Shown: piece by piece, positions 18,505 through 27,521 of the stretch
Numbering within the stretch: the first letter of the stretch is position 1
How the letters are laid out: each line of letters begins with the position of its first letter
Assembly: GCF_900112705.1 (NCBI RefSeq)
Contig: NZ_FOMR01000009.1
Span: 94,899 to 158,898, forward strand
DNA: 64,000 bases
Direction of reading: 5' to 3'
From: Lentibacillus persicus
GTDB lineage: Bacteria > Bacillota > Bacilli > Bacillales > Amphibacillaceae
The notes under the pieces: generated by a model
Databases searched by the model: none
What the model was told of the DNA's origin: nothing
The model's input: the letters and a program-made list of their open reading frames with translations, nothing else
Program-made: the position numbers and the translations under genes

Positions 18505-19497
18505 TTGCTTCTATTTTATAGTATTTCATTTGTGGCTGCTGCTGTGGTATCTGTATTCATAGCCATTAAGCTCGCTTCCTATGCAGATATCATCAGCAAG
18601 GAAACCAAAGCAGGCGGCCTGGTGGTCGGAACCGCTCTTTTAGCGACAGGCACCTCCCTGCCTGAATTAACTTCTACCATATCAGCGGCAGTCATCAACA
18701 GTCCTGATATCGCTGTCGGGAACGGGCTGGGGAGTATTACTTTCAACTTTTTCGTATTATTTTTATTCGATATGTATTTCCGCAGAAAACGATTATTCCT
18801 AAATGTGTCAGATAATCATATTCTTACCGGATTGCTTGGTATGCTATTATGTGTCATTGCTGCATTTTCCCTTTATGTTGATGCAGATTGGCACGTCATG
18901 AAATTCAGTGTCACAAGCATGCTGATGATCGCTGTTTATATCGGTGGTTTATCGTTAATCTCAGCTAAACATCAGCAGGATCATCAAGAACAGCAGTACA
19001 CCGCCGAGGATAATACCGAGCGACACTCTATTCGTAAAGTGATTATAAAGTTTATGCTTCTTGTTATCGTTATTTTTATATCAGGAAGTGCCCTTTCAGT
19101 AACAGGTGATCTCATTGCACAAAACAGTGCTATCAGTGCGAGTGCAGTCGGGAGCCTGCTAATCGCTGCAACGAGCTCTTTGCCTGATGCCGTAAGTGTT
19201 TGGGTCGCGTTGCGGGCTGCTAACATTAATTTGGCTATCGGCACAATACTTGGAAGCAACATTTTCAACATTTTTGTGGTGCCAGTTGCTGATGCTTTTT
19301 ACCGGGGTGGAAGCATTTGGGCAGAAGCTTCCAACCAGCATATCGCAACTGCGGCAGCTGGTTTCATACTGACATCGCTCGTGCTTTTAATTATCAAGCG
19401 TGATGATACCCGGAACACCTTCACATATATGATTCCGTCAATAACAATTGTTGTTGGCTATCTTTTCTTTTCGGTATTTTATGTACTAAGCGCATAA
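18505..19497 (+). CDS. Sodium/calcium exchanger family protein (CaCA, YrbG-like)
   Basis: The 330-residue protein has about ten membrane helices in two halves. Each half holds an alpha-repeat: GTALLATGTSLPELTSTIS (about residues 46-64) and IAATSSLPDAVSVWVALRA (about 220-238), with GNGLGSITFN and GTILGSNIFN after them. These carry the ion-binding Glu or Asp (the second repeat has Asp where Glu is common). It should exchange a cation for Na+ or H+. The start is TTG, seven bases after AAGGAG; no nearby ATG fits. Confidence 0.9.
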   Translation: MLLFYSISFVAAAVVSVFIAIKLASYADIISKETKAGGLVVGTALLATGTSLPELTSTISAAVINSPDIAVGNGLGSITFNFFVLFLFDMYFRRKRLFLNVSDNHILTGLLGMLLCVIAAFSLYVDADWHVMKFSVTSMLMIAVYIGGLSLISAKHQQDHQEQQYTAEDNTERHSIRKVIIKFMLLVIVIFISGSALSVTGDLIAQNSAISASAVGSLLIAATSSLPDAVSVWVALRAANINLAIGTILGSNIFNIFVVPVADAFYRGGSIWAEASNQHIATAAAGFILTSLVLLIIKRDDTRNTFTYMIPSITIVVGYLFFSVFYVLSA

Positions 19498-19539
19498 AAA
19501 AATCGGGAGCGCTCGATTATAAGCGTCCCGATTTTTTTA
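19495..19539. terminator. Bidirectional terminator
   Basis: A stem of AAAAAAATCGGGA and its complement encloses a smaller AGCG/CGCT pairing, with A- and T-runs at the two ends, between the convergent CaCA and UPF0182 genes. Confidence 0.9.
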
Positions 19540-19542
19540 TAA

Positions 19543-22413
19543 CTATTCTTCCGGATTATCCGGTGTGTCGGTGTTATTTTCGGGCGGCTCAGAGTTGTTG
19601 CCCTGGGCCTCGTCAGAATTTGCCGCACCATTCTCTGCCTCAGGTCCATCTGATGACTCCATCTCATCAAGCAAACTTTCAAGTTCGCTCATGATTGATG
19701 CAGCCTCTTCCCAATTGCCTTCAGATAATTCCTGCTGATAGGACTCGAACAGATCAGAGAATTCCTGCAATTGATCTTCAGCTCCCAGCATTGGATCATC
19801 TTCAGGCGGTTGCGGTTCTTCCTGCTCAGGCTCCTGTCCTTCCTCACCTTCCTGCTCAGCATCCTGGCTGTCTGAATCAACGATACTCAGCATTTCCTGC
19901 AGAGCAGTGTCAAAATCAGCTTCCATCACGATTTCATCTTCATAGGCAACGACAACACGTTTCACTTCAGGCAACGATGTCTCGTTGTTCGATTCAATAT
20001 AGATCGGTTCAACATAAATCACCGTATCTTCAATCGGTATCGCCAGAAGGTTGCCGCGGATAACATCTGATCCACCCTGTGCCCATAAGTTCAATTCCTG
20101 TGAAATTTCACTGTCCTGGTTAATCCGGTTTTCAATTTGCTGCGGTCCATAAATGTTCCGCTGTTTAGGAAATTCATAGACGAGCATCTCACCGTAATTC
20201 TCGCCGTCATTTCTGACACCGATCCATGCAATCATATTCTGCCTGTTTTTCGGCGTATACGGGAGCATCTGAATAAATTCCTCTTCGTCTTCACCTGGCA
20301 GCTTCATCGTGATATAGTATGGCTCCATTTCGATATCTTCATCGAAGTAGCGTTCAGTCGGGGACTGCCAAGCATCTTCACGGTTATAGAAGACTTCGAG
20401 ATTTGACATATGGTACGTGCCATACATTGAAGCCTGAATCGAAAACAAATCTGTCGGATACCGGAAGTGTGCACGGATATCCTCAGGCACTTCTTCGGTG
20501 ATTAAATCAGGGAATATATTCTGGAATGTCTGCAACAATGGCTCTTCAAGATCGGCTGCATAGAAGTTCACTTCACCAGTGTACGCATCAACCATGACTT
20601 TGATTGAGTTCCGGATATAATTTGTGTCACCCTGAAATGCTTCAGAATATGGATAATTTTCTGCTGTCAAATAAGCATCGATCATCCAAACAAGACTGCC
20701 ATCGTCCCGTACTACTAAATAAGGATCCTGATCATACTGGAAAAATGGTGCAATCCGGTTAATACGATCCATGATGTTCCGTGTTGCCAAGAGTTGACTA
20801 TCCTCATTCAGCTGATCGGACAGAAGCATTCGGAAGTTTCCTTCATCAATTGTAAATAATAACCGGTTAATGCCTGTAAGCGGAATACCGGTTTCAGCCT
20901 GGTACCTGTTACTGGCATTCGTATCACCATCAGGGTAGTCAAATTCGTCGACTTCACTGTTTGTGATAACATTAGGTGCATCATTTTCACCAAAGTAAAT
21001 TTGAGGCCTCTCAACGTCCATAACACCTTCAGGCGGCACATCCTGAAGCATATACTCCGGCTGGCCCTGTGCCGTTACTTCGTTGACGTGGCTCATCGCT
21101 GCACCGTAACCATGGGTATACCGCAAGTTTTGGTTAACCCATGTTTGAGCCTGATCCGGCAGACTCGAGGTATCAAGTTCTCTTGCACCCAAAAAGACTT
21201 GTTCATATTCGCCATCGACCTGATAACGGTCGATATCAACATCGTTAAATTCATAATAAGTACGGAACGTCTGCACCTGATTATAAACATCAAGCAATGG
21301 CCGCACATCATTCATCCGGACATTATCAATTGTTCCTTGATTTCGTTCAACCATTTCCGCACTCAATTCCCCATCAGCCGGGTGCTGCTGTTCGTTAATG
21401 TTATCAAGATCATAGGCGGCTCTTGTGTAATTCAAATTTTCCTCAAGATAAGGTTCTTCCACAGCAAATTCATTTGGGGAAACTACAAAGTTTTGAACCG
21501 CTACTGAGACACCTTGACCGACTACAAGAAGTCCTATATAAACAACGATAGGTGTCAGCATCGTTTGAATATTGCCTCTGATGAGTTTTATAATCATCCA
21601 GATTGTCATCAGTAACGCTACAGCTGCCAGTATATAAGCTTTTGGAATGTTAACAACATCATCCGTGTAACTAAGTCCTTCGACGACACTTTCCTGGAAT
21701 ATACTGACCTGGTTTGAAGCCAATGTCCCAAAAGGCTGCAGCAGATGATAACTTGCTATCATCAGACCAATAAACCCTAGTGTTAAGCCAAGATGCAGCT
21801 GGGCTGACCGGCTCATGCGATACATATGAAATACTGAATAAGCACCTATTTCCACCAGCAGGAAAAAGATAGCAAGCCCCATGAGAACAGATACAACCAA
21901 ATTAAGCATCGGCAGCACATAAACATAAAACGAAATGTCCATGTTAAAATACGGATCGGTCTGTCCAAAGGAAGCATGGTTAAGCAGTTTAAGCGCGCTC
22001 TCCCAGCCGACTCCCTGGATGATACTGCTTCCGAACAGTCCTACAACGGCGGAAATCGCAAGCATAATCCCAAACATCGTTTTCCGCTTTTCAAGTAATG
22101 GCGGTAACTGACTCGATGTGAAATGCTTTAAATACGAGCGGCGAATCCAGAAAACCGTAAAGAATGTCGTCACGGCAAACAAAATAAAGCCTGCCACTCC
22201 AAGCAGTACTTTGCTTGTCAGGATTGTCGTAAATACATTTCCGAAGTTCAATGTATCCATCCATATGTAATCAGTGATAAGCTGGAGCGCAAACAAGCCT
22301 ATAATCACTGCCAAAATGATCCCAAGCACAATATAGCCAATCCAATTAAACTTTTTATTCCACGTTATGTTAGGCCGTTTGGAACCATTTGAACCTCCGT
22401 CAAAAACGTCCAA
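19543..22413 (-). CDS. UPF0182 family large membrane protein
   Basis: This 956-residue protein has seven N-terminal membrane helices (about residues 20-320), a long extracellular domain with ENLNYTRAAYDLDNI and YIRNSIKVMVDAYTGEV, and a C-terminal tail of about 110 residues rich in Glu, Asp, Asn and Pro. This matches UPF0182 (COG1615), which is widespread in Gram-positive bacteria and of unknown function. The start is TTG, six bases after GGGGGAGGT. The family's length and order of segments are intact. The very acidic tail fits a halotolerant host. Confidence 0.93.
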   Translation of the reverse strand: MDVFDGGSNGSKRPNITWNKKFNWIGYIVLGIILAVIIGLFALQLITDYIWMDTLNFGNVFTTILTSKVLLGVAGFILFAVTTFFTVFWIRRSYLKHFTSSQLPPLLEKRKTMFGIMLAISAVVGLFGSSIIQGVGWESALKLLNHASFGQTDPYFNMDISFYVYVLPMLNLVVSVLMGLAIFFLLVEIGAYSVFHMYRMSRSAQLHLGLTLGFIGLMIASYHLLQPFGTLASNQVSIFQESVVEGLSYTDDVVNIPKAYILAAVALLMTIWMIIKLIRGNIQTMLTPIVVYIGLLVVGQGVSVAVQNFVVSPNEFAVEEPYLEENLNYTRAAYDLDNINEQQHPADGELSAEMVERNQGTIDNVRMNDVRPLLDVYNQVQTFRTYYEFNDVDIDRYQVDGEYEQVFLGARELDTSSLPDQAQTWVNQNLRYTHGYGAAMSHVNEVTAQGQPEYMLQDVPPEGVMDVERPQIYFGENDAPNVITNSEVDEFDYPDGDTNASNRYQAETGIPLTGINRLLFTIDEGNFRMLLSDQLNEDSQLLATRNIMDRINRIAPFFQYDQDPYLVVRDDGSLVWMIDAYLTAENYPYSEAFQGDTNYIRNSIKVMVDAYTGEVNFYAADLEEPLLQTFQNIFPDLITEEVPEDIRAHFRYPTDLFSIQASMYGTYHMSNLEVFYNREDAWQSPTERYFDEDIEMEPYYITMKLPGEDEEEFIQMLPYTPKNRQNMIAWIGVRNDGENYGEMLVYEFPKQRNIYGPQQIENRINQDSEISQELNLWAQGGSDVIRGNLLAIPIEDTVIYVEPIYIESNNETSLPEVKRVVVAYEDEIVMEADFDTALQEMLSIVDSDSQDAEQEGEEGQEPEQEEPQPPEDDPMLGAEDQLQEFSDLFESYQQELSEGNWEEAASIMSELESLLDEMESSDGPEAENGAANSDEAQGNNSEPPENNTDTPDNPEE

Positions 22414-22568
22414 TTTAAAACCTCCCCCTCAATCCATCGAAAAAATAACAGACTATCAAATCAACGTTATTCCACGTATGTTGTCACTTACAATCATACA
22501 CGACTCACGTCTGAAAAGAAAATGATAGTTATTTAATCATACGATTAATTAAGAGGGGAGGTTTCAAT

Positions 22569-23021
22569 TTATTTATTTCGGCCTTCCGTTTCATCTTTCC
22601 CTGCGTCCAACTCCTCAGAGAACTCTGTCTGCAGACGTCCGGTTCCCGATCCTCTTTTTCGTTCTTCAAATCGCTCAGCTTCAAGGTTTTCATTCAAATA
22701 CGTATGAATAAACGGCTCACAGCATGTTATAAAGAATGCAGCGATCAACGATACTGATATAATGGGAAAACTTGCTTCAATGAACATTCCGCACAAAACC
22801 CATAGCGTCACAAAAGCGAGTGGGAAGTCAATAATGGAAGCGGTCAAATTTCCCAATCTGCGAAGAAGAAATAAATCGCCAATGAGAAACGAGAGACCTG
22901 TCGTCAGCAAACTGACCCAAAACAAATTCGTCAAATTCGCATCATAAAAAATACCAAATAGCGAAAAAACCGTTATGCCAATTGCGATCGCTTTAATTCC
23001 CAATGCTTTCAAATGAATCAT
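22569..23021 (-). CDS. DUF2512 family membrane protein (YndM-like)
   Basis: The 150-residue product has four hydrophobic helices followed by a charged C-terminal tail (EERKRGSGTGRLQTEFSEE). The sequence IKAIAIGITVFSLFGIFYDA with LLTTGLSFLIGDLFLLRR fits DUF2512/YndM, small Bacillus membrane proteins of unknown function. I placed the start at the ATG at 23021, after AGGGTGG; the longer frame lacks a binding site. Confidence 0.82.
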   Translation of the reverse strand: MIHLKALGIKAIAIGITVFSLFGIFYDANLTNLFWVSLLTTGLSFLIGDLFLLRRLGNLTASIIDFPLAFVTLWVLCGMFIEASFPIISVSLIAAFFITCCEPFIHTYLNENLEAERFEERKRGSGTGRLQTEFSEELDAGKDETEGRNK

Positions 23022-23170
23022 GATAAAGCCACCCTTTCCTGTTTTCGTAGCACTTATAGTGTGGCAGGAAAAGATGGCTTTATACATTCAGTGGTGTAGC
23101 TTGCAGGGTATTCGATTGTAATGCCTTGGTCGGGTGCTTTCTCTGATCATGGTGCGTCCCATTGGCGGTT

Positions 23171-23290
23171 TCCGGAACATATTTTGCCTTTCCGGAACAT
23201 ATTTGCCCTTTCCGGCACATATTCACCGTCTCCGGAACATATTTGCCCTCTCCGGAACATATTTACCGCCTCCGGAACATATTCTAATCC
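23171..23290. repeat. Six-copy 20-bp tandem repeat
   Basis: TCCGGAACAT (once TCCGGCACAT) starts at 23171, 23191, 23211, 23231, 23251 and 23271, an exact 20-base period. The other half of each unit varies around ATTTGCCCTC. There is no spacer diversity of CRISPR type, and each unit contains the palindrome TCCGGA or a variant. It lies between ytxJ and the DUF2512 gene, outside any convincing gene. Confidence 0.95.
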
Positions 23291-23308
23291 CTGTCCCGCA
23301 TTGCTCCA

Positions 23309-23342
23309 TAAAAAACTGCTGCAAATTTAACTTTGCAGCAGT
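23309..23342 (-). terminator. Terminator after the bacilliredoxin operon
   Basis: The stem ACTGCTGCAAA (23315-23325) with its complement (23332-23342) is followed by six T residues on the minus strand. Confidence 0.9.
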
Positions 23343-23349
23343 CGCTCCA

Positions 23350-23694
23350 TTATGATTGCTTTATGGCGTCACTTATTGAATCTGCTGTGATCTTGGAATG
23401 CGATGTGTGCCAGGTTACTTTTTTATCCTGAATGAGAAAAATTTGCGGTGATTCATGTTTCACACCGGTCTCTTCTGCAATCTGATTAGAAACGGCCCGG
23501 TCTTCAATAACTTTCACCATATAAGCATCAATCTCGTCCCCGGCTTCTTCCAAATATCTCTGATACTGTTCAAACGCTCCGGCGCTGATCGGGCACGTTG
23601 TACTATGCTTAAACAATAGAACCGGCTTGTCTTTCGAACGGTCCCAAGCCTTTTTTAAATCCTCTGTTGATTCCAAATTTTGCAGTTCTGCCAT
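23350..23694 (-). CDS. ytxJ: Bacilliredoxin YtxJ/BrxC
   Basis: The 114-residue thioredoxin-fold protein has FKHSTTCPISAGAFEQYQRY with the BrxC motif TCPIS, and HESPQIFLIQ with the cis-proline region. YtxJ/BrxC removes bacillithiol from oxidised protein thiols, in the cytosol, with other bacillithiol enzymes. AAGGAGG precedes the ATG. It follows the YjbQ and pseudouridine synthase genes in the same direction and ends at a clear terminator. Confidence 0.93.
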   Translation of the reverse strand: MAELQNLESTEDLKKAWDRSKDKPVLLFKHSTTCPISAGAFEQYQRYLEEAGDEIDAYMVKVIEDRAVSNQIAEETGVKHESPQIFLIQDKKVTWHTSHSKITADSISDAIKQS

Positions 23695-23712
23695 TGGTAT
23701 TCCTCCTTAAAT

Positions 23713-24120
23713 TTAGCCTTCAATAATTTTCACATGGACCTTCCGTGTTCTCGGGCCATCAAACTCCGTAAAATAGACACTCTGCCACGTCCCCAGGATT
23801 AATTGGCCGTCTGAAATGATCAATGTTTCACTCGCCCCGACCACAGATGATTTCATATGACCATCAGAGTTGCCTTCCATATGCACATATTCCGGCTTAT
23901 TCGGAAATGTCTCATCCAATCCTAATTTTAAATCGGTCTTCACATCGGGATCAGCATTTTCATTGATGGTAATTGCTCCGGTTGTATGCGGACAATAAAC
24001 GACCATAATTCCGTCACGCACACCGCTCTCGGATAAAACTTCATCCAAATAGCTATCCAAATTGATGAATGACTGCTTTTCATTGGTTGAGATTTTAAAT
24101 GTATGCAACGTTTTTGCCAT
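23713..24120 (-). CDS. YjbQ family protein (UPF0047)
   Basis: The 135-residue protein includes VYCPHTTGAITINENADPDVKTDL and GNSDGHMKSSVVGASETL, the conserved core of UPF0047/YjbQ, a beta-rich trimeric family with a weak thiamine-phosphate synthase activity reported for E. coli YjbQ. The physiological role is not established. I chose the ATG at 24120, which follows AAAAGGAGC. It sits five bases after the end of the pseudouridine synthase gene and is probably cotranscribed with it. Confidence 0.9.
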   Translation of the reverse strand: MAKTLHTFKISTNEKQSFINLDSYLDEVLSESGVRDGIMVVYCPHTTGAITINENADPDVKTDLKLGLDETFPNKPEYVHMEGNSDGHMKSSVVGASETLIISDGQLILGTWQSVYFTEFDGPRTRKVHVKIIEG

Positions 24121-24125
24121 CGCTA

Positions 24126-24815
24126 TCAGCTCCTTTTGCAAAATTCCGGCCAAAGATGCCACGGATAATCCTCAGGTGGCAGCGATTCATTTTCCCGCAT
24201 ATCTTTCTTTGTCGGATGCTCAAAAGCCAATTTGTGCGACCATAAAGCAATCTGCTGCCCCGGCTTATTTACATTTTGACCGTATTTCTGGTCGCCGTAA
24301 ATCGGACAGCCGATATTTGCCAATTGGACGCGTATTTGATGCGGCCGGCCGGTGTGGAGATTAACGCTTAGCAAGCTTAAACCGTTGTGCTTTCCAACGA
24401 TTTTGTAATCCAGTAGCGCTTTTTTGGCCTTGTTCGTATTTGCTGAAACAACCTTCACTTTATTTTCCTTATGGTCTTTCAGTAAAAAATGCTCAAGTGT
24501 GTCCTGCGTCCGTGGCGGGTTTCCCCGGACGACCGCCAAGTATTGCTTCTCAAACGCCCCTCTGCGTATCGCGTCCGACAAGCGTGAAGCGGCTTTTGAC
24601 GTTTTGGCAAACACCATCACTCCGCCGACAGGCCGATCGAGCCGGTGGACGAGTGCCAAATAAACATTGCCGGGCTTCTGGTGGCGGACTTTGATATCAT
24701 TTTTTAGCATTGACAGTAAATCGTCGTCCTTCGTTTTGTCTTCCTGCACTGGTATATTGACCGGTTTCTCAACCACAAGCACATGATTATCTTCATATAA
24801 AATTGAAAAGCCCAC
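24126..24815 (-). CDS. RluA family RNA pseudouridine synthase
   Basis: From the GTG at 24815, preceded by GAAGGAG at a slightly long distance, this encodes 229 residues. The catalytic motif is LVHRLDRPVGGVMVFAKTSKAA with the Asp of HRLD near residue 59, and RPHQIRVQLANIGCPIYGDQKYG is the second family motif. The S4 RNA-binding domain found in RluD is absent, as in the short Bacillus type (YhcT-like). RNA target unknown. Reading starts further upstream add a non-conserved stretch. Confidence 0.88.
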   Translation of the reverse strand: MGFSILYEDNHVLVVEKPVNIPVQEDKTKDDDLLSMLKNDIKVRHQKPGNVYLALVHRLDRPVGGVMVFAKTSKAASRLSDAIRRGAFEKQYLAVVRGNPPRTQDTLEHFLLKDHKENKVKVVSANTNKAKKALLDYKIVGKHNGLSLLSVNLHTGRPHQIRVQLANIGCPIYGDQKYGQNVNKPGQQIALWSHKLAFEHPTKKDMRENESLPPEDYPWHLWPEFCKRS

Positions 24816-24918
24816 CCGCTCCACATCTCCTTCACTGATGATAATTACAGCATAACATATCCACCGCAGTTTTCTCAGTGATCGGGCAAGAGGTCTGACA
24901 CCTTGTGCCACGCGGGAT

Positions 24919-24950
24919 AAAAAAAGAGATGCACGATTAGCACATCTCCT
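24919..24950 (-). terminator. Terminator of the flavin reductase gene
   Basis: The stem AGAGATG (24925-24931) with CATCTC is followed by seven or more T residues on the minus strand. Confidence 0.85.
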
Positions 24951-24963
24951 TGCAGTACCTATA

Positions 24964-25542
24964 CTAGTTTGTTACCGCTTCTTTATTTTCACGGACTTGC
25001 TTCAATGCACCGCTCCATGCCAGCAGCTGATCCAGCATTTTGTTGGCATTGTCTGCGTGATAATCAGCCGGTTTAAAGATGCTGAAGTTTTCAAAGTCGG
25101 TCATCAGCGAGAATGTTACGGCTGTCTGAACGTCTGCAATCTGCAGTTCGCCAAAGATCAAACGCAGGTTTTCGTGGGCACGTGTTCCGCCGAGGCTCCC
25201 ATAACCGACGAGTCCTGCTGCTTTATCAGCAACTTCCGGCTTCAGGTAATCCAACGCGTTTTTAAGCGCGCCTCCCACGGAATGATTGTATTCCGGCGCC
25301 ACGATGATGTAGCCATCAAATGAAGCCATTTTCTCTGACCAAGCGTTGATCGTCGCTTCAGCTTCAGATTTTTGTGCTTCAGGTACTGATGCGCCAAGCA
25401 ATGGCAGCTGGTAGTCAGCAAGATCCACGATTTCATACGAAGCATCTCCACGCTTAACCGCAAAATCATGAATCCAGTTTGTTACAGCTTCTGCATTACG
25501 CCCTTCCCGGACGCTGCCTAAAATAATGCCTATGTTTAACAT
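24964..25542 (-). CDS. NADPH-dependent FMN reductase family protein (quinone/azo reductase type)
   Basis: The 192-residue flavodoxin-fold protein starts MLNIGIILGSVREGRNAEAV, the phosphate-binding loop for FMN, and has APEYNHSVGGALKNALDYLK, the family signature (about residues 80-99). Members reduce FMN, quinones, chromate or azo dyes. Two copies of TGAATTCA, the core of the palindrome before the MarR gene at 7444, lie upstream, so control by that electrophile sensor is plausible. GGGAGGAAAC precedes the ATG. Confidence 0.9.
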   Translation of the reverse strand: MLNIGIILGSVREGRNAEAVTNWIHDFAVKRGDASYEIVDLADYQLPLLGASVPEAQKSEAEATINAWSEKMASFDGYIIVAPEYNHSVGGALKNALDYLKPEVADKAAGLVGYGSLGGTRAHENLRLIFGELQIADVQTAVTFSLMTDFENFSIFKPADYHADNANKMLDQLLAWSGALKQVRENKEAVTN

Positions 25543-25573
25543 ATTGTTTCCTCCCGCATTCCCTGCATTTTTT

Positions 25574-25596
25574 TGAATTCAGGTTAAATGAATTCA
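25574..25596 (-). promoter_or_regulatory. Paired TGAATTCA motifs upstream of the flavin reductase
   Basis: TGAATTCA occurs at 25574-25581 and 25589-25596, with centres 15 bases apart, 32 to 54 bases before the start codon. The same octamer is the centre of the perfect palindrome at 7396-7415. A shared MhqR-like regulator is inferred. The flanking half-arms are less symmetric than at 7396. Confidence 0.55.
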
Positions 25597-25691
25597 TTAT
25601 TTTGTTAACATGTGTATCCTATCACCATTCAAATTGACTTTCAATCTTTTTGCTTATGTTTTATCATGAGGTTATTAAAAGTAACAAAAAT

Positions 25692-25716
25692 AATATGCAG
25701 GGGCTGCCCGCATATT
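25692..25716 (-). terminator. Terminator
   Basis: AATATGC and GGGG pair with CCC and GCATATT in a compact hairpin, followed on the minus strand by ATTTTTG; it ends the gene at 25737-26306. Confidence 0.75.
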
Positions 25717-25736
25717 AAATGGCACCAACCGTGTTA

Positions 25737-26306
25737 TTAAAACGGAAATGCTGAATCTTTTTCTTTTTGTATCTCGCTGAAGACGTTAGCACCATGCACA
25801 AGATCATCTGCCAGCCGGTTCAGCCTGAATATGGCATCATCGTCTACAATCTCTTTCTGATAATAGCTCTTTTCTTCCACAAATACATATTTGGGTATAA
25901 TAACTGCCTTCATATACGAAAGAATTGGTTTCAGCTGATGTTCCGGCACCAAATAATGTTTGGCGGAACCCGCTGTCGCAACAACGCCCACAACTTTTTC
26001 TCTGAAAGCTTCATTTGGAAGTAAATCAAACAAGTTTTTCAATGCCCCAGGAATCGAAGCCTGAAAAATTGGTGTTCCGATCACATAAGCGTCTGCCGTC
26101 ATAATTTTCTCCAGTACCGCCTTCGTATCGCCGCTGTAATCACGGTAATCACGGCCATCACTGAAAACAAGATCAAACTCGCCAAGATTAATCAATTCCG
26201 TTTCTATATCTGCATGCTGTTTTTCAATATTATTTAAAATCTGTTCGACGGCAATTCGCGTTTTCGATCCGACAACAGAACCGGCTATCCCAATAACTTT
26301 CAACAT
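25737..26306 (-). CDS. NADPH-dependent FMN reductase (SsuE-like)
   Basis: This 189-residue flavodoxin-like protein starts MLKVIGIAGSVVGSKTRIAV and has DAYVIGTPIFQASIPGALKNLFD (about residues 72-94), the dimer and FMN-binding region of SsuE/MsuE-type reductases. These supply FMNH2 to a partner monooxygenase; none is seen nearby, so the real role is open. It shares its family with, but is clearly distinct from, the gene at 24964. A GAGGCG sequence precedes the ATG. Confidence 0.88.
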   Translation of the reverse strand: MLKVIGIAGSVVGSKTRIAVEQILNNIEKQHADIETELINLGEFDLVFSDGRDYRDYSGDTKAVLEKIMTADAYVIGTPIFQASIPGALKNLFDLLPNEAFREKVVGVVATAGSAKHYLVPEHQLKPILSYMKAVIIPKYVFVEEKSYYQKEIVDDDAIFRLNRLADDLVHGANVFSEIQKEKDSAFPF

Positions 26307-26436
26307 AACGCCTCCTCAAAACTGCCACAAGCAAGCAGCACCATCAAATTTGCAATTCTCTTTAGTGCTATTTTACACAAAAAGCCATCTTAATACAGCA
26401 AATTGAACTGAAGGGTTTTGTAATTTTAATTAATAG

Positions 26437-26468
26437 ACCGCATTCCCGTTATCGGAAATGCGGTTTTT
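26437..26468. terminator. Inverted repeat downstream of the TolB-like gene
   Basis: ACCGCATT (26437-26444) pairs with AATGCGGT (26457-26464), with an inner CCG/CGG. A T5 run follows on the plus strand, a weak one on the minus strand, so its direction is unclear. Confidence 0.6.
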
Positions 26469-26495
26469 ACTTGTGTTTGAATATAAAGGGATAAA

Positions 26496-27518
26496 CTAAG
26501 ACCTGTCTGCTTCCGGCATCTTAATCTCCAAGCGGTCTTGCCTTTCCCCATCAGCACTGATTGCCCAATAACTGTATTCCGGGTCAGCGCCTGCAAAATT
26601 TTTATTAATGGTAACAATTAGTTTATCCGCGTTATGAAAGTAGACCGGGCTTGTCACGTGTTCATGGAAGTTTGTCAGCTGTTCGGCCTGTTTCGTTTCC
26701 AAATCCATCCGGAAAGCTTCATACACGAAAGTACCATTCTCATCTTTCGCCGCAACATCCGAAAAAACAATTGATTTTCCATCCGGGGATAATGTCGGTG
26801 ATGAAATAACAGGTGTCCCGGAAGCAAAATCACCAACAGGAACCATTCTTTCTTTGCTGTTATCCTTAAGAGAAAGGAACACCAGCTGATCATTGCTCTG
26901 ATAAGTTTTATACATAAGCTTATCACCGCTGGATGTCACCTCAAGCGATGACATATCGTAGGCCTTTTGGTCAGTTATCCGCTCCGTTTTTCCAGATTCA
27001 AGATCCATTCGGAAAATATCAAAATCATGAGGCCGCTCAGAAGCAATCGGCGAATAATTTTTATAAACATCAGCTTTCAGGAAATATAAGGACTTCCCAT
27101 CAGGTGAAAAAGCTCCCTCCGTTACATAACCGCTTGTGTTTATCCGTTGTTTTACCGTTTGACTGTTTCGGTCAAAAATACGCAGCTGGCTGTATTGCCG
27201 CTCTTCGCTTTCCCATTGCTCGATGAAAGCAATACTTTCGCCATCGGGAGAGAACTTTGGATTATGATACGACTTCCCTTCTTCCGGTTTTGCCAAAAGT
27301 TCAGCTTTCCCTCCGCTGACAGGAACAGCATACAATGCCGCGTCATCACCATGAAAATAGGAAAAAACGAGTTCACTGTCATCCGGAGAGATATCTGTTG
27401 ATTGACCGAAACCGGAAAAACCATCCGGACCCGCAGCTAAAGAACCAGCGCCCCACAGAATTAAAAACAGAAAGACCATTCCCGTTATAAAGCTGATATT
27501 TTTCATTTTAAGCGTCAT
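26496..27518 (-). CDS. TolB-like beta-propeller protein with signal peptide
   Basis: The 340-residue protein has an N-terminal signal or anchor (ISFITGMVFLFLILWGAGSLAA) and repeated SPDGKSI/SPDGESIAF motifs (five or more), as in WD40/PD40 propellers. It is probably exported and bound to the cell surface. It is the third gene of a padR-membrane protein-propeller operon, with three bases between it and the previous gene. No enzyme motif is visible; it may sense or bind a peptide or cell-wall ligand. Confidence 0.8.
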   Translation of the reverse strand: MTLKMKNISFITGMVFLFLILWGAGSLAAGPDGFSGFGQSTDISPDDSELVFSYFHGDDAALYAVPVSGGKAELLAKPEEGKSYHNPKFSPDGESIAFIEQWESEERQYSQLRIFDRNSQTVKQRINTSGYVTEGAFSPDGKSLYFLKADVYKNYSPIASERPHDFDIFRMDLESGKTERITDQKAYDMSSLEVTSSGDKLMYKTYQSNDQLVFLSLKDNSKERMVPVGDFASGTPVISSPTLSPDGKSIVFSDVAAKDENGTFVYEAFRMDLETKQAEQLTNFHEHVTSPVYFHNADKLIVTINKNFAGADPEYSYWAISADGERQDRLEIKMPEADRS

Positions 27519-27521
27519 GCG

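Noticed and set aside
23171..23290. CRISPR array
   Set aside because: Conserved part is about 10 bases, units are only 20 bases, and there are no unique spacers of 30 bases or any cas genes.
23121..23355. Overlapping open frames across the 20-bp tandem repeats
   Set aside because: The frames exist only because a 20-base repeat lacks stops; no ribosome binding site, and the protein is a repeat of SGTYS/EHI-like units.
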